The notes beneath the pieces were generated by a model. That model was not told where the DNA came from. It ran no database searches and was given only the letters and a program-made list of their open reading frames with translations. 62,207 bases of DNA from Chryseosolibacter histidinae (GTDB taxonomy: Bacteria; Bacteroidota; Bacteroidia; Cytophagales; Cyclobacteriaceae), in contig NZ_JAHESF010000039.1 in NCBI RefSeq assembly GCF_018598225.1, positions 1 through 62,207 of the forward strand, in the 5' to 3' direction. Positions 17,267 to 26,167 of this stretch are shown one piece after another (the stretch's first letter is position 1; each line of letters starts with the position of its first letter). Both the position numbers and the translations under genes were made by a program.

Positions 17267-18523
17267 ATGAAATTGCTGATCTCTGCGTACGCATGCATTC
17301 CTCACCGCGGCTCCGAGCCGGGGGTAGGGTGGAACTGGACTCTCGAGCATGCCAGGCTGGGGCACGAGGTATGGTGCATTACTACGCCTGATGGCAGAGA
17401 GGCCATTGAGCAGGAGCTAAAAAAACATCATACGTTGAACCTGCATTTCATTTATGTTCCGTCGCCAGCCTGGGCTAACTGGCTCTACCGCTTTCAACCC
17501 TTTGTTTACTTTCATTATCTCTTATGGCAGTACAATGCCGCACAGGTTGCACGCCGGGCAGACAAGCTGGTGAACTTTGACCTGGTGCTTCACATCACCC
17601 TCTCGAGCTTTCAATTGGGTTCGGGGTTCTGGCGTTTGAACAAACCCATGATCTTCGGACCGGTAGGTGGTGGAAACTTTGCACCCCGCGCTTTTAAAAA
17701 ATATTTCGGTGCGTCATGGCTCATGGAAGTGTTGCGCCGCCGGACCAGCGACCTGCTGTTGCGTTTCAATCCCGATATCAGAAAAGTGTGCAGGCAGGCC
17801 AGGCTGATCCTGGTAGCCAACCGTGATACCCTGCGCATGGCCAGAAGATACAGCGCCGGCGATATCAGGATCTTTCTGGATAGCGGACTATCAGAAGATT
17901 TCTTCAACGGCAGCATTCAGCCACGGCCATCCGGAAAAATGCTGAAGATCCTTTGGGTGGGAAGAATTTTTGCCCGCAAGGGATTGCCACTGGTGCTGGA
18001 AGCTTTGTCGCTTGTGCAGGTGCCTTTTCACCTCACCATATTGGGTAATGGGAAGTCGGGCTCCAAAGTTCCGCGCTGGATCAGGCAATATCAGCTGGAG
18101 CGCAAGGTTAGCTGGCTCGGCCAGGTGTCGTGGGAAGCTGCGCGCCAGGCATACCTGGAGCATGATGTGTTCCTGCTGTGCAGCCTGCGTGATTCTTTCG
18201 GCTCGCAGTTTATGGAGGCAATGGCTTACGGTCTTCCCATCATTACACTCGACCACCAGGGGGCGGGCGATCATATTCCCGACGAATGTGGTATCAAGGT
18301 GCCGGTAACAACGCCTGCCGAGACCGTTGGTGCAGTAGCCCGGGCCGTTGCGTTCATGTACCATAATCCCGAAAAACGATTGGCATTCGGCAGGCACGGC
18401 TATCACTTTGCCAGAACGCAAACCTGGACAGAAAAAGTTAAAAAGATCTCACGGTTATACAATACCATTGCTGGCATCAACGGACCACAAGCCCCCGTGG
18501 GGAAATATGAATCTCATTCATGA
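17267..18523 (+). CDS. Glycosyltransferase family 4
   Basis: 418 residues from the ATG at 17267, which gives the clean GT4 opening MKLLISAYACIPHRGSEPGV; an earlier in-frame start would overlap the GT2 gene. The donor-binding C-terminal half has ILWVGRIFARKGLPLVLEAL and SLRDSFGSQFMEAMAYGLPI, which is the E-x7-E-like region of retaining GT-B transferases. The SEPGVGWNW loop near the N-terminus is common in GT4 enzymes of exopolysaccharide loci. The next gene starts within its last codons. Confidence 0.88.
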   Translation: MKLLISAYACIPHRGSEPGVGWNWTLEHARLGHEVWCITTPDGREAIEQELKKHHTLNLHFIYVPSPAWANWLYRFQPFVYFHYLLWQYNAAQVARRADKLVNFDLVLHITLSSFQLGSGFWRLNKPMIFGPVGGGNFAPRAFKKYFGASWLMEVLRRRTSDLLLRFNPDIRKVCRQARLILVANRDTLRMARRYSAGDIRIFLDSGLSEDFFNGSIQPRPSGKMLKILWVGRIFARKGLPLVLEALSLVQVPFHLTILGNGKSGSKVPRWIRQYQLERKVSWLGQVSWEAARQAYLEHDVFLLCSLRDSFGSQFMEAMAYGLPIITLDHQGAGDHIPDECGIKVPVTTPAETVGAVARAVAFMYHNPEKRLAFGRHGYHFARTQTWTEKVKKISRLYNTIAGINGPQAPVGKYESHS

Positions 18524-19781
18524 AATCACGATGCGGAGTTATGCCCTGATCAAGCGCAATCCCCGCCTGAAAGCATTTGTGTTGCCACTGTACCGCGTTG
18601 CTTCGGCGCTGGCGGCACGCGCCCGGTTCTTTGCTGTCAGAAAATCGCCGGGGGCTGATATGACGATCACTGTATGCAAGTCAGTGGCGGCATGGGTGAC
18701 CAGCTCCGGTGGCCAGGGTAACTGGTGCAAAGAGATCCATCCTGCCGTAACGGTTCAGCGGCCTGTTCCAAAAACAATTGGGCCCGTCCATTGGAAGTTC
18801 ATGGAACGGCAGTCGGAGGTGCTGCCTTCAACCTTTGTGGCCTGCCTTCATGATGCCAGGATCTGGGAAGACTGCAAGGTGATCACCACAGACAATCAGT
18901 TGCTGACAGAGGTATCCAAAGAGATCGTGCGCGGCGAATATCACGAGCTGCCTATGGGACATGCGCTTTACACGGGCAAGATCCTTTTGCCCCTCGAGAA
19001 GCTTAAAGGACGAACGGCCGTGCTCAGCGCGCCTTCGGGAAGGGGCTACTATCACTGGATGTTCGATGTGCTTCCACGGCTCGACCTTATTCGCCGGGCG
19101 GGTGTGGATTGGAGCAACGTGGACTGTTTTCTCGTCAACGACTACATCACCAGGTTTCACATCGAAACGTTGCACCAGCTGGGCCTCGTCAAGCGGAAGA
19201 TCAGGTCGAGTCACTGGCATCCCTACCTGAAAGCTGAAGAGCTGATCGTTCCTTCCCTGGTAGGAAATACCGGCCACATTCCCCGCTGGACCTGCGATTT
19301 TTTAAGAAACAGTTTTCTGCGGCAGCGACCAGGTAAGATCAACAACATCAACCACACCACGCGCGCGCTCCGCTTATACCTGAGCCGCGGACAGGTGGCG
19401 CACCGAAGGGTAGTCAACGAGCAGGAGGTGATCGACCTGCTGCACCGGTTTGGGTTCAGGAACATACTGCTGGAATCGTTGTCGTTTGCCGAGCAGGTAG
19501 CCATGCTCAATAGCGCTTCCGTTGTGGTGGCGCCGCACGGAGCAGGCCTCACCAATATTGTGTTCTGTAATCCCGGTACCCGGGTCATTGAAATACTTTC
19601 TCCGCGCGCCGTCAACATCATGTACTGGACGTTGTGCAGCCAGATAGACCTTGACTATTATTACCTGCTGGCGGAAGGAGCGGTGCCTGCCGATCGTGAA
19701 GACCGTTATGAGAACAGTGAAGACCTGAAAATCGACATTCGTGCGCTGGCCGGACTATTGGAGATCTCCGGGATCCATTGA
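18507..19781 (+). CDS. Glycosyltransferase family 61 (DUF563-type)
   Basis: 424 residues from the ATG at 18507, which overlaps the GT4 end by 17 bases; ATG 18531 is an alternative. The GT61 blocks are clear: GRGYYHWMFDVLPRLDLI, LYLSRGQVAHRRVVNE, and APHGAGLTNIVFCNPGTRVIEI. Bacterial GT61 proteins are capsular polysaccharide glycosyltransferases of unsettled specificity. This is the last gene of the forward operon that begins at 12138. Its stop codon lies one base from the stop of the convergent beta-helix gene, leaving no room for a terminator outside coding sequence. Confidence 0.87.
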   Translation: MNLIHEITMRSYALIKRNPRLKAFVLPLYRVASALAARARFFAVRKSPGADMTITVCKSVAAWVTSSGGQGNWCKEIHPAVTVQRPVPKTIGPVHWKFMERQSEVLPSTFVACLHDARIWEDCKVITTDNQLLTEVSKEIVRGEYHELPMGHALYTGKILLPLEKLKGRTAVLSAPSGRGYYHWMFDVLPRLDLIRRAGVDWSNVDCFLVNDYITRFHIETLHQLGLVKRKIRSSHWHPYLKAEELIVPSLVGNTGHIPRWTCDFLRNSFLRQRPGKINNINHTTRALRLYLSRGQVAHRRVVNEQEVIDLLHRFGFRNILLESLSFAEQVAMLNSASVVVAPHGAGLTNIVFCNPGTRVIEILSPRAVNIMYWTLCSQIDLDYYYLLAEGAVPADREDRYENSEDLKIDIRALAGLLEISGIH

Positions 19782-19782
19782 G

Positions 19783-21300
19783 CTAGTTTTTGTATTCATA
19801 AGCGCCCACATCCGGCATCTTTCCCTCGTAAGCGTAGCCAGCTTCCTGGCCGGCATCGATCAGGCTGCTTCCCTTCTTCAGCATGTAGTAGGGCAGTGGC
19901 TTGTTACCCGAACGCATGATGCCGTGCTTGCCGGTATAATTTTCCTTGAGATATTTTTTTGCCTCCGATGGCGACAGTCTTTCAAAGAAGTTGCTGCTGA
20001 TCACCACACCATTCAGGGTGGTGCCGGTGGCCGTGTACAGTACTTCGTTAAAACGGGATGTTTTGTCTCCACCGGCATCGATCACCAGGTTGTTCATAAT
20101 GCTGATGCCGTTGCTGTTGCCGCCATACACGCCAACGAGGTTGACCGGCGTTGTACCGGTAAGCTCGACGGTGTTGTTATGAAGCCTGACGTTGTGAAGA
20201 CCCGTGGTTTGCGACCGTAACACCTCCGTTGGGTAAATGGACTGCAGTCCGTAAAAGACATTATGGTGAATATCCCATTGCTGTTTGGCTGCGCCCCAGT
20301 TCACAATACCGTAGAAGCCCTTGATGAAAAAGTTGTTGTCCACCTCCACATTGTTGATGTTTAGCTCGATGCCGTAACCCTGGCCACCCGCACGGTTATC
20401 CAGGTCTATCGTATTATGATGGATCCGTATGGACTTCTCAGCCGAAAGCGTGTCATTGCCCGCCACCGAAATGTGATTGTCGATATAGCAGTCGTGAATT
20501 TGTGAGTTCTTCAGGTTGAACAGCTCGATGGAGATATTGGGCGCCATGCCATTGTTCCAGAGACCTTTGGGATTGACGCTGATGTGACTGTGGTGGATCA
20601 CCAGCTGAACGGCCTGGGCGTTATCAGGTCCGAGGCTTTTGATGCCATAGCCGGTACCTTCATCGATGATGCAGTTTTCAATGATGATATTTTTTACGTT
20701 GCCGATATCGAGCGCGCCGTTGCACCAGTCAACACTTCCCCAGCTGCAGTCTTTCAGCTCCACGTTGGTAACACGGGTATCGTCGGTGTCCCAGAGCCAG
20801 AGACCGTTGAAGTTGGTGTTCTGGATCCTGATATCTTCAACATGCAATCCATTTCTCCGGTTGATGTAAATGCCACCATGCAACCTTTTATTCTCGCCGT
20901 CGATCATCAGCTTTTTGATGTACTGGTTGCCGGGCGTAGGTTCGGGAGAGCTGAAATGGATCAGGTATTTTTCGGGTGTAAAGCCAGGCTTGGGCGGATT
21001 GTAATAGAACGAGGGATTGGGCTTGATGATGGTTCTGGTTTTGCCCTGACCTTCTATGTTTACGCCGGGTGGAACAGTAAAAGGTTCTTCTGCAAAAATG
21101 CCATCAGAAAGTTTGAGTGTCTGGCCTTCCTTCGCCTGGGTCGTGGCGTAATGGATCGTTCGCCAGGGAGCTTCCCGGGTTCCGTCTCCTGAAGCATCGT
21201 TGCCCGATGTTGAAACATAGATGAAGTTGTGTTGTCTTCCGTAAATAAAGGGCAGCAGCCCGATCGCTGCCAGGAGCGCTAAAACCAGAAGTATTTTCAT
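19783..21300 (-). CDS. Secreted right-handed parallel beta-helix protein (DUF1565/lyase-like)
   Basis: 505 residues. An N-terminal hydrophobic segment (MKILLVLALLAAIGLLPFIY) is a signal peptide or anchor. FIYVSTSGNDASGDGTREAP is the usual opening of DUF1565/pectate-lyase-like beta-helix proteins. It is followed by many short coils such as NIIIENCIIDEG, HNTIDL, DVGAYEY. It is clearly a paralogue of the N-terminal half of the protein at 22397-25726 (shared coils include GYGIK, NISIEL, GYGIEL, VEVDNNFFIKG). In exopolysaccharide loci such proteins are often lyases, epimerases or glycan-binding modules. No catalytic residues could be assigned. Unlike its paralogue it has no CBM or T9SS domain. Confidence 0.82.
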   Translation of the reverse strand: MKILLVLALLAAIGLLPFIYGRQHNFIYVSTSGNDASGDGTREAPWRTIHYATTQAKEGQTLKLSDGIFAEEPFTVPPGVNIEGQGKTRTIIKPNPSFYYNPPKPGFTPEKYLIHFSSPEPTPGNQYIKKLMIDGENKRLHGGIYINRRNGLHVEDIRIQNTNFNGLWLWDTDDTRVTNVELKDCSWGSVDWCNGALDIGNVKNIIIENCIIDEGTGYGIKSLGPDNAQAVQLVIHHSHISVNPKGLWNNGMAPNISIELFNLKNSQIHDCYIDNHISVAGNDTLSAEKSIRIHHNTIDLDNRAGGQGYGIELNINNVEVDNNFFIKGFYGIVNWGAAKQQWDIHHNVFYGLQSIYPTEVLRSQTTGLHNVRLHNNTVELTGTTPVNLVGVYGGNSNGISIMNNLVIDAGGDKTSRFNEVLYTATGTTLNGVVISSNFFERLSPSEAKKYLKENYTGKHGIMRSGNKPLPYYMLKKGSSLIDAGQEAGYAYEGKMPDVGAYEYKN

Positions 21301-21434
21301 AATCCCGCGATTAATGTATAGAATACCAGTAAGCTAGCGCAACTTTCTCTTCACGGCGATAACAGTGGTTTGTTTTTGTAATGATTGTTTTGGGTAAAAG
21401 GAAAAGAAGTAAGGAGCCAGGAGTACACCCATTC

Positions 21435-22385
21435 TTACTTCCGAAACCTTGACATCGACCTGCTCGGGTAAGCAGGTTTCGCAGCGTCATTATTTTTACC
21501 TAAGCGAATAGTCAGTTGTAATTCATGCGAGCTGAACGTCGATACATCTGAACGGAAAGGAGGGAACTCGTAGCTGTAGCTGAACCGTAGCTTTTCCATT
21601 ACATCCAGTCCGAAGAACAACGCCGCGCCTTTTTGCTGATGGTAGCTCACGCCTGTCCAGACCTTGTTGTGGAAATGGGCCAGTGCTGCCGCTTCCCAGG
21701 CGTTGTACGTTTTATCGGCGGCCTGGTGATAGATCACATAAGGCTCCACGGCGAACCGTTCAAACTGATCGAGCCTGAACCGGTAGCTCGCCGAATAGGT
21801 CCTGTTCTGCAGGTTGGCGATGGAGAACTTGTTGAACTCATCCGCGAAGGGATCTGACTGAAACAGCTCGGTGAGCGCCACGCCGATCCTGAGACCTGCG
21901 TTGGTGTAGGCCACACCGAACCTGCCATCGGCATAATAGTTTGCCGAAGCGGCGTTGATCATGGCAGGGTCGCCGGTGTTCAGCTCTTCCGCTGTGAGGT
22001 TCAGCCGTTTCAGGCCGATCCCTCCCGTGAGTCCGAAACGCAGGGATTGGTTTTTATCAATAGGAACAACGTATCCGAACGTTCCCGTCATTGACGTATT
22101 GCGCAGGAGCGCCTCTGTGTTGGAGGTGAAATTGAAGGCGAGCACCACTTTGCCGCTGGTGGGCAGCTGAAGGTTGGCGCCGACCGAAGCCGGCGCATCC
22201 TTGAAACCCATCAACTGTTTTTTGTATACAACATTCAGCTCCTTGTTACCACTCAATCCGGCGAAAGCCGAATTATAAAGATAAGGATTGAAGAAGAACT
22301 GGCGGTAATTCTGCCGCGGTGCCTGTGCCCATGCGCTGGTCAGTAGCGTTGAGAGAACGAATAGGAATATCGCTGTTTTTTTCAT
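21435..22385 (-). CDS. T9SS membrane protein, PorP/SprF family
   Basis: 316 residues with a cleavable signal peptide (ending TSAWAQ). QNYRQFFFNPYLYNSAFAGL is the typical opening of PorP/SprF proteins, beta-barrels of the outer membrane. The rest alternates short polar and aromatic strands (FRFSYSYEFPP-like ending). SprF-type proteins are encoded next to T9SS substrates with type B sorting domains and are needed for their export or attachment. Here the partner is obvious: the 1109-residue protein just upstream on the same strand ends in a type B domain, 11 bp away. Confidence 0.9.
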   Translation of the reverse strand: MKKTAIFLFVLSTLLTSAWAQAPRQNYRQFFFNPYLYNSAFAGLSGNKELNVVYKKQLMGFKDAPASVGANLQLPTSGKVVLAFNFTSNTEALLRNTSMTGTFGYVVPIDKNQSLRFGLTGGIGLKRLNLTAEELNTGDPAMINAASANYYADGRFGVAYTNAGLRIGVALTELFQSDPFADEFNKFSIANLQNRTYSASYRFRLDQFERFAVEPYVIYHQAADKTYNAWEAAALAHFHNKVWTGVSYHQQKGAALFFGLDVMEKLRFSYSYEFPPFRSDVSTFSSHELQLTIRLGKNNDAAKPAYPSRSMSRFRK

Positions 22386-22396
22386 GATGATTTTTC

Positions 22397-25300
22397 TTAT
22401 CTGACGATTTGAAGTGAACCGGTTAATTTTTTGCCATCGCAGGTGATCACATAGTAGTAAGCGCCTGAAGGCGATGATTTGCCTTGTGACATTCCATCCC
22501 AGCTAAGCTGCTCCCCTGACGATTGGTAAACCTGTCTGCCGGCGCCGTCGTAGATCACCACGCTGCAGTTGGTCATGGTCTCAGGATCGGACCATTGCCA
22601 GGTATCGTTGAGGCCGTCGCCATTGGGGGAGAAGATCCTCGCCGGTACAAAACCTTCCTCTATGGCGAGCTCGCCGTCATCCGCTACGCGTGCGCTGGCG
22701 CTTGTGATCAGGCCATTGGTGAATTGGATCCAGTTCAGGTTGAATCCACCGGTAGAAGCTTGCAGCCTGAGGGTCTGCGGTCCTGCGCTCAGGCTCACCG
22801 TGGCTGTGATGGTCTGCCAGGTCTGCCATCCGCCCGTAGCGGGAACCGATGTAGTGGCCAGGATGGTGGAGCCTTTTTTCAGTTGGATCTTTCCAGCCGT
22901 TGAAGGACTTGATACCCTGTATTGTACGGTATAGCTTCCGGCGGTGATCACATTTACATCGTAGTCCATCCAGTCGCCGGTGTCGATCCAGCCCACATTC
23001 TGACCGGCTCCGGTGTCTTTGGTGGTTTCTTTCACCACACCACTCTGCTGGGTGTAGCTTTCTGCCTGCACAACACCCGGGATAGTAATACCGGAAGCTG
23101 TAACGGCGCTGAATTGTGCCCAGTTCAGGTTGAAACCACCGGCAGCAGCGTATATCCTCAGGGTTTGCGCGCCCGCGGGTAAGCTCACCGTTGCATTGAT
23201 GGTTTGCCAGGTCTGCCATCCTCCGGTTGACGGCACGGCTGTGGTTGCCAGTGTGGTTGCGACCGATCTCAGTTGAATGCTTCCACCTGCGGCAGGGCTC
23301 GCCACACGGTACTGTACCAGGTAACTTCCTGCAGCGGCCACGGTCACGTTGTAGTCCATCCAGTCGCCGGTCTCGATCCAACCCACATCCTCACCGCCTC
23401 CGGTGTCTTTGGTGGCCTCTTTCTGAACACCACTCTGCTGTGTGTAACCTTCAGCCTGTACGATGCCGGGAATGGGAAGCCCCGAAGAAACAGGAGGTGT
23501 AGTGCTGGCAGCGCTGGCCTGGATCCAGTTGAGGTTGAATCCTCCTGCGGCAGCGTATACCCTTAAGGTTTGCGAACCTGCAGGTAAGCTCACCGTTGCA
23601 TTGATGGTCTGGTAGGTCTGCCAGCCTCCGGTTGCTGCCACCGCTGTGGTTGCCAGCGTGGTTGCACCCGATCTCAGTTGAATGCTTCCACCCGCGGCAG
23701 GGCTCGCCACGCGGTATTGCACCTGATAGTTTCCTGCAGTGGCTACAGTCACTTTGTAGTCCATCCAGTCGCCGGTCTCGATGAAGCCAACATTTTGTCC
23801 GCCACCGGTATCGCTGGTGCTCTCAAGCTGGATGCCGGACATGGCGCTGAAATTCTCTGCCTGGATGGTACCCGGAAGCGCGACAGGCTCAACAGGTGCC
23901 AGCACGGTGATGCTCACAGGGGAAGAGGTTGTGCTTGCACCCTTATCGTCTGTGGCAATAGCCTTGAGTGCATAACTTCCGGCGCCGACGTTGGACCATA
24001 CAAAGCTGTAAGGACTTGACGTATCCGTGCCCAACAGGGTCGATCCGTAGTAAAACTCTACTTTGCTTACCGTTCCGTCGCTGTCTGATGCATTGGCGGC
24101 GATGGTAACAGAGGTGCCCTGGTTGACGGTTGCGTTATTGGCCGGGCTGGTGATGCTCACGGTAGGATTGCTATTGGATGGTGTAGTGCCCGTGCCGCTT
24201 GACTCCGATGCGCCGATGTCGGGGCGTAAGCCTGTGAACGAAAGGCCCACGTTGATACCGCCATCGATCAGCCTGCTTCCGGAAACGGGTGTATAGTAGG
24301 GGAAGGGCCTGTTGCCTGACCTGGATACCTGCGGATCACCTGAAAGGTTTCCGGAATATTGTCCGGCCGTGGTGCTCATCGCGAGCCTGTCAAGCAAATT
24401 GTTCGCTACCTGGAGGTTGGCGATGGATAACCCGGCTTCGAGGTGAATGAACTTGTTCGGGTAATAGCTGTACGCTGTGTTGTTGTTGATCACCAGGTTG
24501 TTCTTGATCTCCACGTTTGCGCTGGTACCGCCATAGATCCCTATGAGGTTGGTCGTTCTTGTGCCTACCATCTCGATGGTATTGTTATAGAACTTCACGT
24601 TGTTCAGACCACTCTGCTGTGAACGGAGCACGTCTCCCGGATATCCGCCTGACTCGATCCAGTAGAACACATTGTGGTGGATGTTCCAGTTCTTTTTCTG
24701 TTTCCCCCAGTGGGCGATGCCATAGCTTCCTTTAATGAAATAGTTGTTGTCGACCTCCACATCGTGGATGCTGAGCTCGATGCCGTAGCCTCTTCCGCCT
24801 GCGCGTTTGGCCATGTCGATGGTGTTGTGGTGAACGCGCATGGTCTTCACGCCGTTAGACAGGATCGTCTCGTTGTTGGCAAGCGAAATGTGGTTGTCTA
24901 CATAACAGTTGTAGATCTCACAGTCGGTCATGTAGGCATTCATCAGCTCGATGGAGATGTTCGGCGCAGAGCCGTTGTTCCACAGTCCTATGGGGTTAAC
25001 CGTTACGGTACAATCATGGATCTTCAGTTTGTTGAACGTGCCCACACCGGGGCCGAGCAATTTGATGCCGTAACCTTTTCCTTCATCGATCACACAGTTG
25101 TCGATCTCCAGGCGTTCGGCATTACCGAGGTCCAGGGCGCCGCTCACCCACGCAGCACTTCCCCAGGCGCAGTTCAACAGGTTGGAATTGGTAAGGCGGG
25201 TGTCTTTTACGTCCCATAACCAGATGCCGGAAAAATTTGTGTTGGTGACCTTCACACCGTCGATGAGCACATTGTTACGGTTGCGTACATAGATGCCGCC

Positions 25301-25726
25301 GTGGAGCTTTTTGCCATCGCCATCAACGGTGAAGCCCTTCAGACTTTGATTTCCGTTTTGAGGCGATCCGGCGCTGAGGCTGATCAGGAATTTATCGACG
25401 GCAAAAGCAGGGGTGGCCGGATAATAGTAAAATCCGCTGGCTGCCTTGAGGATGGTAACATCCTTGCCTGCGCCTTCGATGCTGACGCCGAGGGGCACTT
25501 CCACAAGGCCGGCTTCTACATAGGTTCCACCGGCGAGTTTGATGATGTGTCCCTGGTTGGCAGGAACCCTGGTGACGGCGTAACGCAGCGTGCGCCATGG
25601 TTTGCCTGAACTTCCGTCTCCGGTGGCGTCATTCCCCGCAAGCGAGACGTAGTAGGTTGCAGCATAAGAGCACTGCATGATGAATAGTAAACATACTAAT
25701 ACAAATCCGGCTCGATTCATTTTCAT
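22397..25726 (-). CDS. Large T9SS surface protein: beta-helix, Ig-like, three CBM6, type B sorting domain
   Basis: 1109 residues. Order: signal peptide (to about 22, CSYAATYYVSLAGND); right-handed beta-helix (about 25-510, with GYGIKLLGPG, HNTIDMAKRAGGRGYGIEL); Ig-like domain (about 525-615, VSITSPANNATVNQGTSV); three CBM6-like domains (about 615-740, 750-870 and 880-1003, each with QAE..., TGDWMDY and GGFNLNW); then a CHU_C-type sorting domain (FSPNGDGLNDTWQWSDPE to SLQIVR). CBM6 domains bind beta-glycans. The protein is probably displayed on the surface by the neighbouring PorP/SprF protein and may bind or cut the polysaccharide made by this locus; that is inference. Confidence 0.9.
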   Translation of the reverse strand: MKMNRAGFVLVCLLFIMQCSYAATYYVSLAGNDATGDGSSGKPWRTLRYAVTRVPANQGHIIKLAGGTYVEAGLVEVPLGVSIEGAGKDVTILKAASGFYYYPATPAFAVDKFLISLSAGSPQNGNQSLKGFTVDGDGKKLHGGIYVRNRNNVLIDGVKVTNTNFSGIWLWDVKDTRLTNSNLLNCAWGSAAWVSGALDLGNAERLEIDNCVIDEGKGYGIKLLGPGVGTFNKLKIHDCTVTVNPIGLWNNGSAPNISIELMNAYMTDCEIYNCYVDNHISLANNETILSNGVKTMRVHHNTIDMAKRAGGRGYGIELSIHDVEVDNNYFIKGSYGIAHWGKQKKNWNIHHNVFYWIESGGYPGDVLRSQQSGLNNVKFYNNTIEMVGTRTTNLIGIYGGTSANVEIKNNLVINNNTAYSYYPNKFIHLEAGLSIANLQVANNLLDRLAMSTTAGQYSGNLSGDPQVSRSGNRPFPYYTPVSGSRLIDGGINVGLSFTGLRPDIGASESSGTGTTPSNSNPTVSITSPANNATVNQGTSVTIAANASDSDGTVSKVEFYYGSTLLGTDTSSPYSFVWSNVGAGSYALKAIATDDKGASTTSSPVSITVLAPVEPVALPGTIQAENFSAMSGIQLESTSDTGGGQNVGFIETGDWMDYKVTVATAGNYQVQYRVASPAAGGSIQLRSGATTLATTAVAATGGWQTYQTINATVSLPAGSQTLRVYAAAGGFNLNWIQASAASTTPPVSSGLPIPGIVQAEGYTQQSGVQKEATKDTGGGEDVGWIETGDWMDYNVTVAAAGSYLVQYRVASPAAGGSIQLRSVATTLATTAVPSTGGWQTWQTINATVSLPAGAQTLRIYAAAGGFNLNWAQFSAVTASGITIPGVVQAESYTQQSGVVKETTKDTGAGQNVGWIDTGDWMDYDVNVITAGSYTVQYRVSSPSTAGKIQLKKGSTILATTSVPATGGWQTWQTITATVSLSAGPQTLRLQASTGGFNLNWIQFTNGLITSASARVADDGELAIEEGFVPARIFSPNGDGLNDTWQWSDPETMTNCSVVIYDGAGRQVYQSSGEQLSWDGMSQGKSSPSGAYYYVITCDGKKLTGSLQIVR
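22720..23880 (-). repeat. Three tandem CBM6-encoding units
   Basis: Three successive units of roughly 370-390 bp encode the CBM6 domains. DNA identity is very high in places, for instance the complement of GGTGGAAGCATTCAACTGAG in two units and of TGGATGGACTACAA in all three. The identity points to recent duplication. Confidence 0.75.
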
Positions 25727-26167
25727 AGATTAGGTAATAGTTTTCCCTGCCCATGTAATTGCGCTTACACGGGTGAAGGTTTGGGTGCTACACTTGTTTA
25801 ATGGCCAGTTGAAATATTAAAAAATAGTACTTTGATATTTCCCCTAACGCTTGTCACTACTCACTCACTGATCAGTACTGAGTAAAAAAATTGGCCTTTT
25901 AAAATGATGGTGCAAGTCTACCGTGCAAGGCACCGACTTAAAACGGGTGTCGATGAACGGCCTGATTTGAAGATGAGTGACACAGGCTAAAAAAGGATTT
26001 AGCACGCATGTAAGGTTTGTGTCTGAATCACGATGATTTCAATCATTCTCAATGGAAATCTTCCTCATTGAGGATCATGCGCTCACGGAAGTTCTTTACA
26101 GTATAAATTCTTGCCGGGGAATAACTGAATAGTTATGCCCGGGCATTTGAAAAATGACCTGCGGAGC
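25727..26167. promoter_or_regulatory. Divergent intergenic region with a dyad
   Basis: 441 bp between the minus-strand surface-protein operon and the plus-strand glycosyltransferase operon, so it should hold both promoters. At 25858-25884 TACTCA and TGAGTA flank the 10-bp palindrome ACTGATCAGT (25867-25876), a plausible regulator site. TACTTTG at 25828-25834 resembles the Bacteroidota -7 element but is one base short. No gene is seen. Confidence 0.35.

Noticed and set aside
20584-21192. 202-codon plus-strand frame opposite the short beta-helix gene
   Set aside because: The minus strand encodes a convincing signal-peptide-bearing beta-helix protein; the plus frame lacks any family features.
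25828-25834. TACTTTG as a Bacteroidota -7 promoter element
   Set aside because: The consensus TAnnTTTG needs one more base, and no TTG at the proper -33 distance was found.
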